The position numbers and the translations under genes are program-made. DNA of 64,000 bases from Propionivibrio limicola (lineage in GTDB: Bacteria; Pseudomonadota; Gammaproteobacteria; Burkholderiales; Rhodocyclaceae), in assembly GCF_009469695.1 (NCBI RefSeq), contig NZ_SSSR01000013.1, positions 1 through 64,000 on the forward strand, read 5' to 3'. Under the pieces are notes generated by a model. The model was not told the DNA's origin and did not search any database. It saw only the letters and a list, made by a program, of their open reading frames with translations. Shown piece after piece: positions 36,008-44,933 of the stretch. Each line of letters opens with the position of its first letter. Position 1 is the first letter of the stretch.

Positions 36008-37297
36008 TTAGGGATTGCGCAGATCGCCGCAGATGACGCACGTCCGGTCGCCGATCTTGAAGCTGACGGAAACCGTGATGCATAGCCGCGCGCTGGATAC
36101 CGACAGATACGGCCGCGTCACCTGCACACGCCCGAAGTTCTCGATGGCGCGGCGGAAATACGGGCTGCGCGCCCAGCGGGCACCGCTCGAATCCCACAGC
36201 GGCGCGAGACGCAGATCCTTGTCCGGACTGAACTCGGCCGACCATTCGTTGACGCCGATCTGGCGCCCCTCGTGGTCGAGCAGATAGCAGAAATCGGCCA
36301 GCGGCAGTTCGAGGAACGACGCGCACGCCTCGGCCACCGGGCGCCCGGCGGAAAGGAGTACGGAGGCATAGCCGATGGCGTTTATGTACGGAGACAAATA
36401 CTCCTTGTGCTGCTTGCGATCCTTGCGCCAGTTGTCTTCGAACGTCGCCCACAATTTGCCGACCAGTTCGTCCGTCTCGTCACTGACGCACGGCTCGGGG
36501 GCCGGTTTTCCAAACAGATAGCCTTGGGCGAAATCGGCATCGGCATCAAGCGCAATGCACGCCTCTTCCGCCGTTTCGATGCCTTCGACCAGCACCATCG
36601 CCCCGGCTTCGTGCAACAGCGACACGACTTGCGGCAACAGACGCCGGATCTGGCGACTGCTTGCCGACTGCACGATCAGGCTGCGGTCGAGCTTGACGAT
36701 CTGCGGCCGGATCTTCCAGACGCGGTCGAAATTCGAGCTGCCGGCGCCGAAATCGTCGAGCGCGATCAGGCAGCCCAAATCGCGGAAATAAGCGACTGCC
36801 GATTCGAAATCGCGGTCATCGCGCACATGCTCTTCGAGCACCTCAATGACCAGCCGGTGCGGCGGGAAACCGAGCTCCTCGAGCAGATTGGCGAAGAAAC
36901 GCCCCTCCTGCGCCTTGCGCGAGTTCAGGAACACCTCCGGCGTCATGTTGAGGAAAAGCCAGCTGCGCTCGTCGGCTACACCGAGGTAATTGCGCAAGTG
37001 CAGGCGATGGCTCAGCCGGTCCAGCCGCGAGCGCCCGTCGGCGGGGAGACTTCCAAAAAGGGAATAAGGAGAAAACGGCGCTCCGCTTTCCGTTTTCGAC
37101 CGCAACAGCGCCTCGTAACCGATGGGACGCTGATGGGACAACCCATAAATCGGCTGAAAATGGCTGGTCAGCGTATAGCCGCCAAACTGGGCGGTTTGCG
37201 AAGAAAGGCCGGCGAAACCGGCGCAATCGGTAAACGGACGGGCAGCATGAATGGAACTGCTACGGCAATGACTTGCCGTTGAAACCTGAAACTGCAT
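36008..37297 (-). CDS. EAL-domain c-di-GMP phosphodiesterase with C-terminal sensory region
   Basis: A 429-aa soluble protein. An EAL domain (about 40-280) carries the catalytic set: YEALLR, NMTPEVF, IEVLEEH, DDFGAGSSN, KLDRSL, VEGIET and QGYLFGKP. All metal and substrate residues seem present, so it should hydrolyse c-di-GMP to pGpG. The C-terminal 150 residues (about 285-429; YINAIGYASVLL, CYLLDHEGRQIG, ARSPYFRRAI) resemble a Cache/PAS-like sensor domain, an arrangement with the sensor after the enzyme. No GGDEF domain. ATG 37297 with AAGG upstream is preferred over an in-frame start 45 bases earlier. It lies 122 bp from the chemoreceptor, probably its own transcript. Confidence 0.88.
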   Translation of the reverse strand: MQFQVSTASHCRSSSIHAARPFTDCAGFAGLSSQTAQFGGYTLTSHFQPIYGLSHQRPIGYEALLRSKTESGAPFSPYSLFGSLPADGRSRLDRLSHRLHLRNYLGVADERSWLFLNMTPEVFLNSRKAQEGRFFANLLEELGFPPHRLVIEVLEEHVRDDRDFESAVAYFRDLGCLIALDDFGAGSSNFDRVWKIRPQIVKLDRSLIVQSASSRQIRRLLPQVVSLLHEAGAMVLVEGIETAEEACIALDADADFAQGYLFGKPAPEPCVSDETDELVGKLWATFEDNWRKDRKQHKEYLSPYINAIGYASVLLSAGRPVAEACASFLELPLADFCYLLDHEGRQIGVNEWSAEFSPDKDLRLAPLWDSSGARWARSPYFRRAIENFGRVQVTRPYLSVSSARLCITVSVSFKIGDRTCVICGDLRNP

Positions 37298-37386
37298 TTT
37301 TTGCCTTGGCTCATGCAAAAATCGGAAGCAGCCAATAAGCAATTAACAGGCCAGAAAAAAGTTCAACTTTTTGCGGACTTTTTCAG

Positions 37387-38337
37387 TCAGTGCCACAAAC
37401 CACCGATCGTCCACCGCGGATGCGAGCGGACACGGCTGGCCAGCGCCCCCGGTTCATAAAGCGTTCGCTCCATCCCGGCATCGAGCCGATCACCTTCGGG
37501 AGCGAGTTCGAGCAGGCGACGGATGCGCTCTTCCGTCGCCGGGTGAGTGCGTAGCCAGGACGGTTCCGGGTTGCCCCAACCGGGCATGAGGAGGCTGCGC
37601 CACGACCGGCTGCCGCGTTCGATGCGCGCCAATGCCGAAGCCAGTCCGCGCGGATCGCCGGTCAACGCCGCCGCCGTGAGGTCGGCATCGAATTCACGCA
37701 CGCGCGACAGGCCAAGCTGCGAAAGCATGGCCAAGTGCGGCGCGAAAACCAGCAGCAAGAACGCAGGCCAGTTGATTTCCCCCTCGCCGCTCGCCCACAG
37801 CGGCAACGAAAAAAGGATCATGAACTGGCCGAGCAAGGCGAAAACGCTGGTCAGGCGGCTGACGTAATCGGCCAGCCCCATGACGCGCAAGTCGCCGTGC
37901 GCGATATGCGCCGTCTCGTGCGCCAGCACGCCGGCAATTTCGCGCGGCGTCAGTTGTTCCAGCAGCCCATGCGTCAGCGCAATCGCCGACTCGCGCCGGT
38001 TGCCGACGGTAAAGGCGTTAATGAACGGACTCGGCACGTAATACAGTTCGGGCACAGCGGGCAATTCGGCCCTTCCGGCGATTTCCTCCATCAGCCGCCA
38101 GAGACCGGGCGCAGCGTGCGGATGGATCGGCCGCGCGCGATACAGGCGCAAGGTCAGCCGCGCTGTCGACGGCTCGACCAGCAGGGCGATCGCGCTGGCG
38201 ACCAGCGCCACCCACAGACCATCCGGCCCGGTCAGCAGATAGCCGGCCAGCGCGCCAATGCCGAGCATCGCCCCGATCAGCAGCGCCGTCTGGAGCCGGT
38301 TGCTCCACGCGTGTCGCTGCCAGCGCTCGGACAGCAT
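37387..38337 (-). CDS. M48-family membrane zinc metalloprotease (HtpX-like)
   Basis: An inner-membrane protease for misfolded membrane proteins, judging by its family. The 316-aa protein has two N-terminal membrane segments (about 20-60), the zinc motif HETAHIAHGD (HExxH, near 145) and further hydrophobic segments (about 170-210). A downstream Glu in REFDADLTAAALTGD is the likely third zinc ligand. ATG 38337 has a GAGG ribosome site and is preferred over the GTG six bases upstream. It follows cbpM by 9 bp, so cbpA-cbpM-protease form one operon for protein quality control. It differs from classic HtpX in context, so no gene symbol is given. Confidence 0.85.
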   Translation of the reverse strand: MLSERWQRHAWSNRLQTALLIGAMLGIGALAGYLLTGPDGLWVALVASAIALLVEPSTARLTLRLYRARPIHPHAAPGLWRLMEEIAGRAELPAVPELYYVPSPFINAFTVGNRRESAIALTHGLLEQLTPREIAGVLAHETAHIAHGDLRVMGLADYVSRLTSVFALLGQFMILFSLPLWASGEGEINWPAFLLLVFAPHLAMLSQLGLSRVREFDADLTAAALTGDPRGLASALARIERGSRSWRSLLMPGWGNPEPSWLRTHPATEERIRRLLELAPEGDRLDAGMERTLYEPGALASRVRSHPRWTIGGLWH

Positions 38338-38346
38338 CGACACGCC

Positions 38347-38679
38347 TCACCCGCGCCGCGACGGACGGTTGGCGATTCGACGCAGCTCGTCCATCTCTTC
38401 GAGAAGATCGGCGACCAGCGCCGCCAATTCGGGCACCGCATCGAAGTCACGCTCAAGTTCGCGCATGCGCCGGACGCGCTGCAGGCTGGCGGCGGAAAGA
38501 CGCCAGATGCCGGCCACGCGCTCGGCACCGGGGAGCAAGCCTTCGTCGATGTGGTACAGCAACCAGTCGGTTTCGACGCGGCACGCCAACGCCATTTGTT
38601 CGAGCGTCAGCCAGCTCTCTTCGAGCAAAGTGCCGACCAGGATGTCGGCAGGAAACTCGCGTAATTCTCTTTCGTGCAT
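38347..38679 (-). CDS. cbpM: Chaperone modulator CbpM
   Basis: A 110-aa MerR-like protein that binds and inhibits the J-protein CbpA. The pattern ESWLTLEQMALACRVETDWLLYHIDEGLL, seen in parts, is the helix-turn-helix-like CbpM fold, followed by a C-terminal helix (LAALVADLLEEMDELRRI). ATG 38679 has GGGAG six bases upstream and begins 2 bp after the cbpA stop; the TTG six bases earlier overlaps that stop and is less likely. Gene order with cbpA supports the call. Confidence 0.88.
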   Translation of the reverse strand: MHERELREFPADILVGTLLEESWLTLEQMALACRVETDWLLYHIDEGLLPGAERVAGIWRLSAASLQRVRRMRELERDFDAVPELAALVADLLEEMDELRRIANRPSRRG

Positions 38680-38681
38680 GA

Positions 38682-39641
38682 TCAACTCCCGAACGGGCGG
38701 CGTGGATTGAAGGCCCGTGGATTAAAATCCATCTCGCGTGCCATCGTTTCATAGAGCTGCCGCGCTTTCGGCGTATCGGCAGGCGGCAACACCACCTGCA
38801 AGGCAAGAATCAGGTCGCCCGGCGGATTGCCGGGGATCCCCTTGCCACGCACGCGCAACGTCCCGCCGCTCTGCGCCCCGGCCGGCACGCGCACGTTCAG
38901 ATGACTGCCCGGCAGATCGACGCCGACGACCGCGCCCAACGCCGCTTCCCACGGCGTCACCGGCAGATCGAGATGCAGGTTGCGCCCCTCGGCGCGCAAC
39001 CGCTCATGCGGACGGAAGTGGACTTCGAGCAGCAAATCGCCGGAGAGCGCCCCGTTCAATCCGGGCGCTCCCTGCCCGGCCAGCCGGATCACCTGTCCTT
39101 CGCGCACGCCGGCCGGGATCTTCACGTTCAGCGTACGCGTCTCAAGGGAGACGTGCCCCTGCGCGTCGATCGTCGGAACGCGCAGCGAAATCTGCCGCGT
39201 CGCGCCAAGAAAAGCGTCCTCGATGTCGAGCAACACCTTGGCGTGATGGTCTTCGCCACGTCTCCTGGATGCGTCGCGATGCGGGCGGAACTGCCCGCCC
39301 ATCTGGCCGAACAGTTGCGAGAAGAAGTCGCTGAAATCGGCCGCCTCGCCGGGCGAAAAACCGTGCGTCGAGAATTCGAAACCGGCGTCCCAGTCGGGCG
39401 GCGGACGGAAATCCTGCCCCGGCTGATAGCCCTGTCCAACCTGATCGTAGGCAGCGCGCCGCTCGGGATCGGACAGCACCGTGTACGCCTCATTGAGCTC
39501 CTTCATCCGCGACTCGGCGTCGGGCTCCCTGGATACGTCGGGGTGATACTTGCGCGCCAGCTTGCGGAAGGCCTTCTTGATCTCCTCCGCCGTCGCCTCG
39601 CGTTTGACACCCAAAGTCTGGTAATAGTCCTTGAATTGCAT
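38682..39641 (-). CDS. cbpA: Curved-DNA-binding J-domain co-chaperone CbpA
   Basis: A 319-aa DnaJ paralogue that stimulates DnaK and binds curved DNA. It has an N-terminal J-domain (DYYQTLGVKREATAEEI, then RKYHPDVSRE with HPD near 34), a Gly/Phe-rich linker (about 75-130), no zinc finger, and two C-terminal beta domains (about 130-300) with GVREGQVIRLAGQG and GGTLRVRGKGIPG. Length and domain order match CbpA rather than DnaJ. It is followed by cbpM and an M48 protease gene in the same direction. Confidence 0.95.
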   Translation of the reverse strand: MQFKDYYQTLGVKREATAEEIKKAFRKLARKYHPDVSREPDAESRMKELNEAYTVLSDPERRAAYDQVGQGYQPGQDFRPPPDWDAGFEFSTHGFSPGEAADFSDFFSQLFGQMGGQFRPHRDASRRRGEDHHAKVLLDIEDAFLGATRQISLRVPTIDAQGHVSLETRTLNVKIPAGVREGQVIRLAGQGAPGLNGALSGDLLLEVHFRPHERLRAEGRNLHLDLPVTPWEAALGAVVGVDLPGSHLNVRVPAGAQSGGTLRVRGKGIPGNPPGDLILALQVVLPPADTPKARQLYETMAREMDFNPRAFNPRRPFGS

Positions 39642-39918
39642 GAAAGCTCCATTTCTACGGGCTCTCGAATGGCCGCTACGTTCTCAAAATGGCACCGCTC
39701 ATCGGGTAATTCAAGACCACCGATGCAATAGCGAAGTCCGCCGAAACCTTTCCCAAACCTTTCCCCACAGGTAGACGGCGTCAGATTCGTTTCATACACT
39801 GCAGAAACTGTTGCCTGCGGTCGCCGCGCTTATCCCGACGTTCTACGGGCAACAAGACAAAGCCGCACCAAGACCAACAAGGCATTCAGGGAAAAACGTC
39901 AAAGAGGAGGTATCCGGC

Positions 39919-41106
39919 ATGAGTTGTCAAACCGGCATCCTGAGGGGGCAGTCCCACGCCCGCGACGCACGCGAAGCGGTGCGCGAGTTTCACGCCGCCG
40001 TCAACCAGCCGGACACGGCACTGGTGCTGTTCTTTTGTTCGAGCACTTACGATCTCGACGTTATCGCCGATGAAATGCAGCGCCGTTTTGCCGGCGTCCA
40101 GGTCGTTGGATGCACAACGGCTGGCGAAATCGGCCCGGCGGGTTACGTCAGCGCCACGCTCAACGGCGCGAGTTTTCCTGCCAGCCATTTCAGGGCCGTC
40201 AGCGGCTGCATCGAAAACCTCCAGAGTTTTCAAGCGGTGCAAGGCCAGGAACTCGTGCATCAGCTCAAGCAGCGTCTGGCCGCAGAGCCAGCCGGCCCGA
40301 AAAATGGCAAGTGCGTCGCCCTGCAACTGATCGACGGACTTTCGGTGCGCGAGGAGCCCGTCACCCGCAGCCTGCAAAGTGCGCTCGGCGGCACACCGCT
40401 CGTCGGCGGCTCGGCCGGCGACGACATGGGCTTACAACACACCCGCATCTATTTCGGCGGCCGCTTTCTATCCGACACGGCCGTACTCGTCCTGCTCGCC
40501 ACACCGCTCCCTTTCGCGCCGTTCATGACCCACCACTTCGAGCCGATGAACGAACGGCTGGTCGTTACCGCCGCCGATCCCGCCCGCCGCATCGTTTACG
40601 AACTGAACGGACGCCCCGCCGCAAAAGAATTCGCGAATATTCTCGGCCTCGCCGAGCGGGAACTCGACATCAGCCACTTCGCCTGCCACTCCGTTTCAGT
40701 CCTCGTGAACGATGAAAGCCATGTCCGTTCAGTCCAGAAAATCAATGGAGACGGTAGCCTCACTTTCTTCTGCGCCATTGAGCGCGGGCTGGTGCTGCGG
40801 GCCACCCGCAGCAAGGACCTGCTAAAGAACCTCGAACAGCTTTTTTCACGCATCCACGCCGAAATCGGCCCGCCACATTTCATCCTTGGTTTCGACTGCA
40901 TACATCGCCGTCTGGACATCGAATGCAACGCCGACCGTGATCGAATCGTCGAATTGCTCGTCAATAACGGCACCACCGGCTTTTGCACCTACGGCGAGCA
41001 ATACCGCGGCGCGCACATGAACCAGACATTTGTCGGCGTGGCGTTTGGGGGCTCATTGCCCGTCGACGCTCCGCTCCAGATAGCAGAAGAGTCAAACCAT
41101 GCGTAA
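39919..41106 (+). CDS. FIST-domain sensory protein
   Basis: A 395-aa cytoplasmic protein of FIST_N (about 25-225) and FIST_C (about 230-375) domains, thought to bind small ligands such as amino acids in signalling. Visible features are [29 protein letters not shown] and the C-terminal [20 protein letters not shown], in parts. ATG 39919 has AGAGGAGG nine bases upstream; the longer open frame adds an unlikely N-terminus. It overlaps the next gene, a hybrid histidine kinase, by 8 bp, so the FIST protein is probably a sensory subunit for that kinase. Confidence 0.9.
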   Translation: MSCQTGILRGQSHARDAREAVREFHAAVNQPDTALVLFFCSSTYDLDVIADEMQRRFAGVQVVGCTTAGEIGPAGYVSATLNGASFPASHFRAVSGCIENLQSFQAVQGQELVHQLKQRLAAEPAGPKNGKCVALQLIDGLSVREEPVTRSLQSALGGTPLVGGSAGDDMGLQHTRIYFGGRFLSDTAVLVLLATPLPFAPFMTHHFEPMNERLVVTAADPARRIVYELNGRPAAKEFANILGLAERELDISHFACHSVSVLVNDESHVRSVQKINGDGSLTFFCAIERGLVLRATRSKDLLKNLEQLFSRIHAEIGPPHFILGFDCIHRRLDIECNADRDRIVELLVNNGTTGFCTYGEQYRGAHMNQTFVGVAFGGSLPVDAPLQIAEESNHA

Positions 41107-43297
41107 GCAAGATTGCACCACGATGGGCGAGGCGGAACTCCACGCCGAAATCGCCCGTCTGCACAAGATCATCGACGCCCTGATGGACCGCGCCGAACAG
41201 GCCGGACGCTTTGAAGACTCCGATTTCACCCTTTTCCAGACGGCGATCATGCTGGAAGACCGCGTCAGGCTGCGCACCTCGGAACTGGAAAACGCCCTGC
41301 ACGAGATCGAACGCATCAACGTTAGCCTGCGCGAGTCGGAAGAGCGCTTTGCCCGCATGTTCCGCGACCACGCAGCCGTCATGCTGCTCATCGAACCGGA
41401 AAGCGGCCGAATCCTCGACGCAAACCAGGCCGCGATCCGTTTTTACGGTTACCCGCCCGACGTGCTGATCGGCATGCGGACGAGCGACATCAACATGCTT
41501 CCGACCAGTCAGATCGAGAGCGAACGCCGCGCCGCAGCGGTCGGCACAAAAAGCACGTTTATCTTTCCGCACCGCATCGCCTCGGGCGAGATACGGACGG
41601 TTGAAGTCCACAGCGCCCCCATCACGGCACGCGGCACGACCCAGCTTTTTTCCATCATTCACGACATCACCGAACGCAAGGAAGCCGAGGCCAAACTGCT
41701 GATGAGCGATCTGGCGCTCAACACCATTACGCAAGGCGTGGTCACCATCGATGCCGACGGCCGCTTCCTGAGCGTCAACAACGCCTTTTCCGCAATTACC
41801 GGCTACGAGGAGGAGGAAATACTCGGCCGCACCTACCATTCCCTGCACGGGCCGCTGACCGAGCCGAACGCCGACGAAGCCATCGCCAGCGCCTTCAGGA
41901 ACGGCAAACCGTTTGTCGGCGAACTGATCAACTACCGCAAGGATGGCAGCACCTTCTGGAACGAGTTGTGTCTGCTGCCGGCCTATCAGGAACCGGGACA
42001 GCCAATCCGCTTCATCGGCGTCATCCGCGACATCACCGCGCAAAAACAAACGCTGGCCGAACTTGAACAACACCGGAACCACCTCGAAGACCTCGTCTTC
42101 GCGCGCACCTCTGAACTCGCCGAAGCGCGCGATGCGGCGGAAGCGGCGAACCGGGCCAAGAGCATCTTTCTCGCCAACATGAGCCACGAGTTGCGCACGC
42201 CGCTCAACGGCATCCTCGGCATGACCGACCTGGCCCTGCGCCGGGCCACCGATCTGGTCCAGATCGATCAGCTGGAAAAAAGCACCCGCGCCTCGCGGCA
42301 TCTGCTGGCCATCATCAACGACATTCTCGACATTTCCCGGATCGAGGCCGACCGCCTGACGCTCGAAGAAAATGATTTCCGGCTCGTCGAGGTGTTCAAC
42401 GAAGCGTTTCTCATGCACGAAGAACGCGCCCGCGCCAAGGGCATCGCCCTCTCGCTGCACATCTCGCCTGACCTGCCCGCGGCCCTCTGCGGCGATTCCC
42501 TGCGGCTCAAGCAGACGCTGATCAACTTCATCGACAACGCGATCAAGTTTTCCGCCCACGGCGAAATCCGGGTTGAAGCCTATCCCGCCGAAGTAGAACA
42601 CCGGAGCGACGAACTCCTGTTACGCGTCGACGTCACCGATCAGGGCATCGGCCTGACACCGGAGCAACAAACCCGCCTATTCCGCCCCTTTACCCAAGCC
42701 GACAATTCGATGACCCGCCGCTTTGGCGGCACCGGACTCGGGCTGACCATCGCCAAGCGACTGGCCAACCTGATGGGCGGCACCGTCGGCGTCACCAGCC
42801 GCCCCGGACGCGGCAGCACCTTCTGGTTTACCGCCCGCCTGCGCTACGCGCAAAGCACGCCATCGGTCGCCACTCGCAGCACTTCCGGCGCACGCGCTAC
42901 GCCTTGCGCCCCGTCGGTGACTCACCGCATCCTCGTCGCCGAGGACGACCCGGTCAGTCAGGAAGTCATCCAGTTCCTGCTGGAAGATGCCGGCATGCAC
43001 GCCGACATCGCCCGCGACGGCCAGGAAGCGGCCGAAAAAGCACGGACAAACGACTACGCGCTGATCCTGCTCGACATCCAGATGCCCATCATGGACGGAC
43101 TGGAAGCTTGCCGACGCATCCGCCAGCTGCCCGACCGCCCCCGCCTGCCGATACTCGCCATGACCGCCAACGCCTTCGCCGAAGACCGCGAACGCTGCCT
43201 CGCCGCCGGCATGGACGACCACATCGCCAAGCCCGTCGATCCGGACAACCTCATCGCAACCCTGCAACGCTGGCTAAAACCGCCGTCGGAGCACTAA
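41099..43297 (+). CDS. Soluble hybrid histidine kinase (PAS-PAS-HisKA-HATPase-REC)
   Basis: A 732-aa kinase without membrane segments. A short N-terminal coiled coil (about 10-80) leads into two PAS domains (about 82-200 and 205-320). HisKA follows with [14 protein letters not shown] (phospho-His 363), then HATPase with [14 protein letters not shown] and GGTGLGL, and a C-terminal receiver (acceptor Asp about 659 in [11 protein letters not shown]). There is no Hpt, so a separate phosphotransfer protein is needed for a full relay. The ATG at 41099 overlaps the FIST gene by 8 bp, so both are co-translated. The FIST partner is the likely input. It is followed by a decayed gene remnant. Confidence 0.94.
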   Translation: MRKQDCTTMGEAELHAEIARLHKIIDALMDRAEQAGRFEDSDFTLFQTAIMLEDRVRLRTSELENALHEIERINVSLRESEERFARMFRDHAAVMLLIEPESGRILDANQAAIRFYGYPPDVLIGMRTSDINMLPTSQIESERRAAAVGTKSTFIFPHRIASGEIRTVEVHSAPITARGTTQLFSIIHDITERKEAEAKLLMSDLALNTITQGVVTIDADGRFLSVNNAFSAITGYEEEEILGRTYHSLHGPLTEPNADEAIASAFRNGKPFVGELINYRKDGSTFWNELCLLPAYQEPGQPIRFIGVIRDITAQKQTLAELEQHRNHLEDLVFARTSELAEARDAAEAANRAKSIFLANMSHELRTPLNGILGMTDLALRRATDLVQIDQLEKSTRASRHLLAIINDILDISRIEADRLTLEENDFRLVEVFNEAFLMHEERARAKGIALSLHISPDLPAALCGDSLRLKQTLINFIDNAIKFSAHGEIRVEAYPAEVEHRSDELLLRVDVTDQGIGLTPEQQTRLFRPFTQADNSMTRRFGGTGLGLTIAKRLANLMGGTVGVTSRPGRGSTFWFTARLRYAQSTPSVATRSTSGARATPCAPSVTHRILVAEDDPVSQEVIQFLLEDAGMHADIARDGQEAAEKARTNDYALILLDIQMPIMDGLEACRRIRQLPDRPRLPILAMTANAFAEDRERCLAAGMDDHIAKPVDPDNLIATLQRWLKPPSEH

Positions 43298-43348
43298 AAA
43301 ACAAACGCTGCCTCAGGCAGGCCTGGCTCAACTATCGGAGGTAATCCC

Positions 43349-43480
43349 ATCCGTCAGCTGGAACTGAACAAGGCGTTCACGCTGCTGGAACCGGGACCGG
43401 TGCTCCTCGTGACAACCGAAGTTGGCGAGAAAGACAACATCATGACCATCTCGTGAACCATGATGAAGAATTTCACTCCG
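43349..43480 (+). pseudogene. Remnant of a flavin-reductase-like gene
   Basis: In frame from 43349 the sequence reads IRQLELNKAFTLLEPGPV, then LLVTTEVGEKDNIMTIS, a stop (TGA at 43454-43456), then TMMKNFTPVSA. This matches the N-terminus of the flavin reductase (FMN-binding split-barrel) family, where the start is normally M and the stop position a W. So an ATG has become ATC, a TGG has become TGA, and the rest of the gene is missing before the ZIP gene. A good ribosome site (GGAGGT) still lies upstream. The family match is from memory of its N-terminal pattern. Confidence 0.7.
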
Positions 43481-43517
43481 GTATCCGCCACAGGCCACGC
43501 GCCATGCGCCGTCGTGC

Positions 43518-44252
43518 TCAGAGCTTGGAGGCGACGATGATGGCGCTCACCAACACACCGCCCGCAAGGGCCACCAGGCTCAATTCCTTCTTCTCCCGCT
43601 CTGCCCTCGGCAACAGGTGGGTAGCGCCCACATAGATCAGGGCGCCCGCCGAAAGGGCAAGCAGAGCGCCCAAGGTCTCTCGATCAATGACGCTGATAAG
43701 CGGATAGGACATTAACATTCCAAGCGGTGTAGTCGCGGCGGCGGCCAGGAAGGCCATGACCATCGCCTTGCGTTCGTCGAAGCCGCCACGCACCAGTAGC
43801 AGGTAAGTGATGATGCCCTCCGGGAATTCGTGCAGCACCATGCCCAGAGTGGCCAAATAGCCGGTAAGAATGCTGACGGTGAAGGCGATGGAATAGATAA
43901 AGCCGTCGATGAAGGAATGAAAGCCGATGCCCAGCATGGGAACGACGCCGATGGCGTATTCTGTATTCTTCGGGTCTCGCTCGCATACGAAGGCGGTGAG
44001 GAAGCGGTTGAACAGGTGCAGCCCCAGGAAGCCGGCCAACAGCCAGACCGGCGCTTCGGGATTCATGGAGAGGGACTTCGGGATGATGTGCAGAAAAGAG
44101 GCTGAGATCAGCACCCCGGCGGCAAAGCACATGAAATAGGTAGTGTTTCGATATCCCCAATCAGCGAAGCGCCGGATGGTGTAGATACCCAGGGAGGTGA
44201 CCAAAGCGGCGACGGTGCTGGTGGCCAGTGCCGTCCAAAATGTGTTTCCCAT
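43518..44252 (-). CDS. ZIP-family divalent metal transporter
   Basis: An inner-membrane importer of Zn2+ or a related divalent metal, 244 aa with about eight helices. The metal-site helices are visible: GIGFHSFIDGF (helix IV type) and GMVLHEFPEGI (helix V type), each with the conserved His and acidic residue. The cytoplasmic loop between helices III and IV is short, without a His-rich stretch. It lies downstream of an aminotransferase and a methyltransferase gene on the same strand (36 bp gap), so the three are probably one operon. Metal identity is not decided by sequence. Confidence 0.9.
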   Translation of the reverse strand: MGNTFWTALATSTVAALVTSLGIYTIRRFADWGYRNTTYFMCFAAGVLISASFLHIIPKSLSMNPEAPVWLLAGFLGLHLFNRFLTAFVCERDPKNTEYAIGVVPMLGIGFHSFIDGFIYSIAFTVSILTGYLATLGMVLHEFPEGIITYLLLVRGGFDERKAMVMAFLAAAATTPLGMLMSYPLISVIDRETLGALLALSAGALIYVGATHLLPRAEREKKELSLVALAGGVLVSAIIVASKL

Positions 44253-44288
44253 ATCTGTCCTCTCCCACTGTGGCGGAATAGTGCCCGA

Positions 44289-44933
44289 TCAGAGCTGGCC
44301 TTTACGATTGCTTGCCGCCACCACCACGAATGCGCATTGTCCGTAACCCCGCCGCAGAGGTTCGATCTCCCTCGTCTCGGCCAGGGGCCTCCCTAATGTC
44401 TGGCCCCAGGCATCCACCGCAAAGTCGGCCTCCAGCAGCAGACGCGCCACCTCGTTGGCAGAATAGAACGTGGCCTCGCGATAGAACACGTTTTCAGCCT
44501 GATGCGCCCGATAGTCCAAGCCTAGAGCACTGTCACGGTCAACGAAGCCGATCACCAGACGGCCACCTGGCCTGAGCACTCTGCGCGCCTCAACGAGCAT
44601 CCTTTCCGGAGAATCGACAAAGCAGAGGGTGGTGACTACCAGGACATGGTCGAATGCATCGGCTTGGAAAGGCAGATCCTCCGCCACGCCCTGCACGGCC
44701 GCGATGCCGCGCGCTGCGGCGAGGGCAAGCATCGCCGCAGCAGGATCCACTCCCACCTGTACGCCCAGCGGCGCGGCAAAGCGACCGCTGCCGACCCCGA
44801 TCTCGAGGCCCAGTCCCTCCCAAGGCAAGAAGGGACGCAAGGCGAGCAACTCCGAAACATAGGCAGCCTCATGTCTGCCGAACCACGCCTCGTATCGCTC
44901 GTGGTGGGCCTCGAAGGTGGCGGCTCTAGGCAT
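44289..44933 (-). CDS. Class I SAM-dependent methyltransferase
   Basis: A 214-aa Methyltransf_11-type enzyme. The SAM-binding motif I is GLEIGVGSGRFAAPLG (about 40-55). The motif II acidic residue lies in VGVDPAAAMLALA and a post-motif in VEARRVLRPGGRLVIGF. The acceptor substrate is unknown. ATG 44933 overlaps the aminotransferase stop by 8 bp, and a TTG six bases earlier is less likely. With the aminotransferase upstream and the ZIP transporter downstream, it may modify a small amino-acid-derived molecule; that is inference. Confidence 0.87.
   Translation of the reverse strand: MPRAATFEAHHERYEAWFGRHEAAYVSELLALRPFLPWEGLGLEIGVGSGRFAAPLGVQVGVDPAAAMLALAAARGIAAVQGVAEDLPFQADAFDHVLVVTTLCFVDSPERMLVEARRVLRPGGRLVIGFVDRDSALGLDYRAHQAENVFYREATFYSANEVARLLLEADFAVDAWGQTLGRPLAETREIEPLRRGYGQCAFVVVAASNRKGQL

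Noticed and set aside
40961-42601. A 546-aa open frame antisense to the soluble hybrid kinase
   Set aside because: The plus-strand frame encodes PAS, HisKA and HATPase motifs. The antisense frame is a by-product of GC-rich third positions and has no recognisable domain.
43308-43320. CTGCCT-C-AGGCAG palindrome after the hybrid kinase as a terminator
   Set aside because: The loop of one base cannot form a stable hairpin at full length and no T-run follows.
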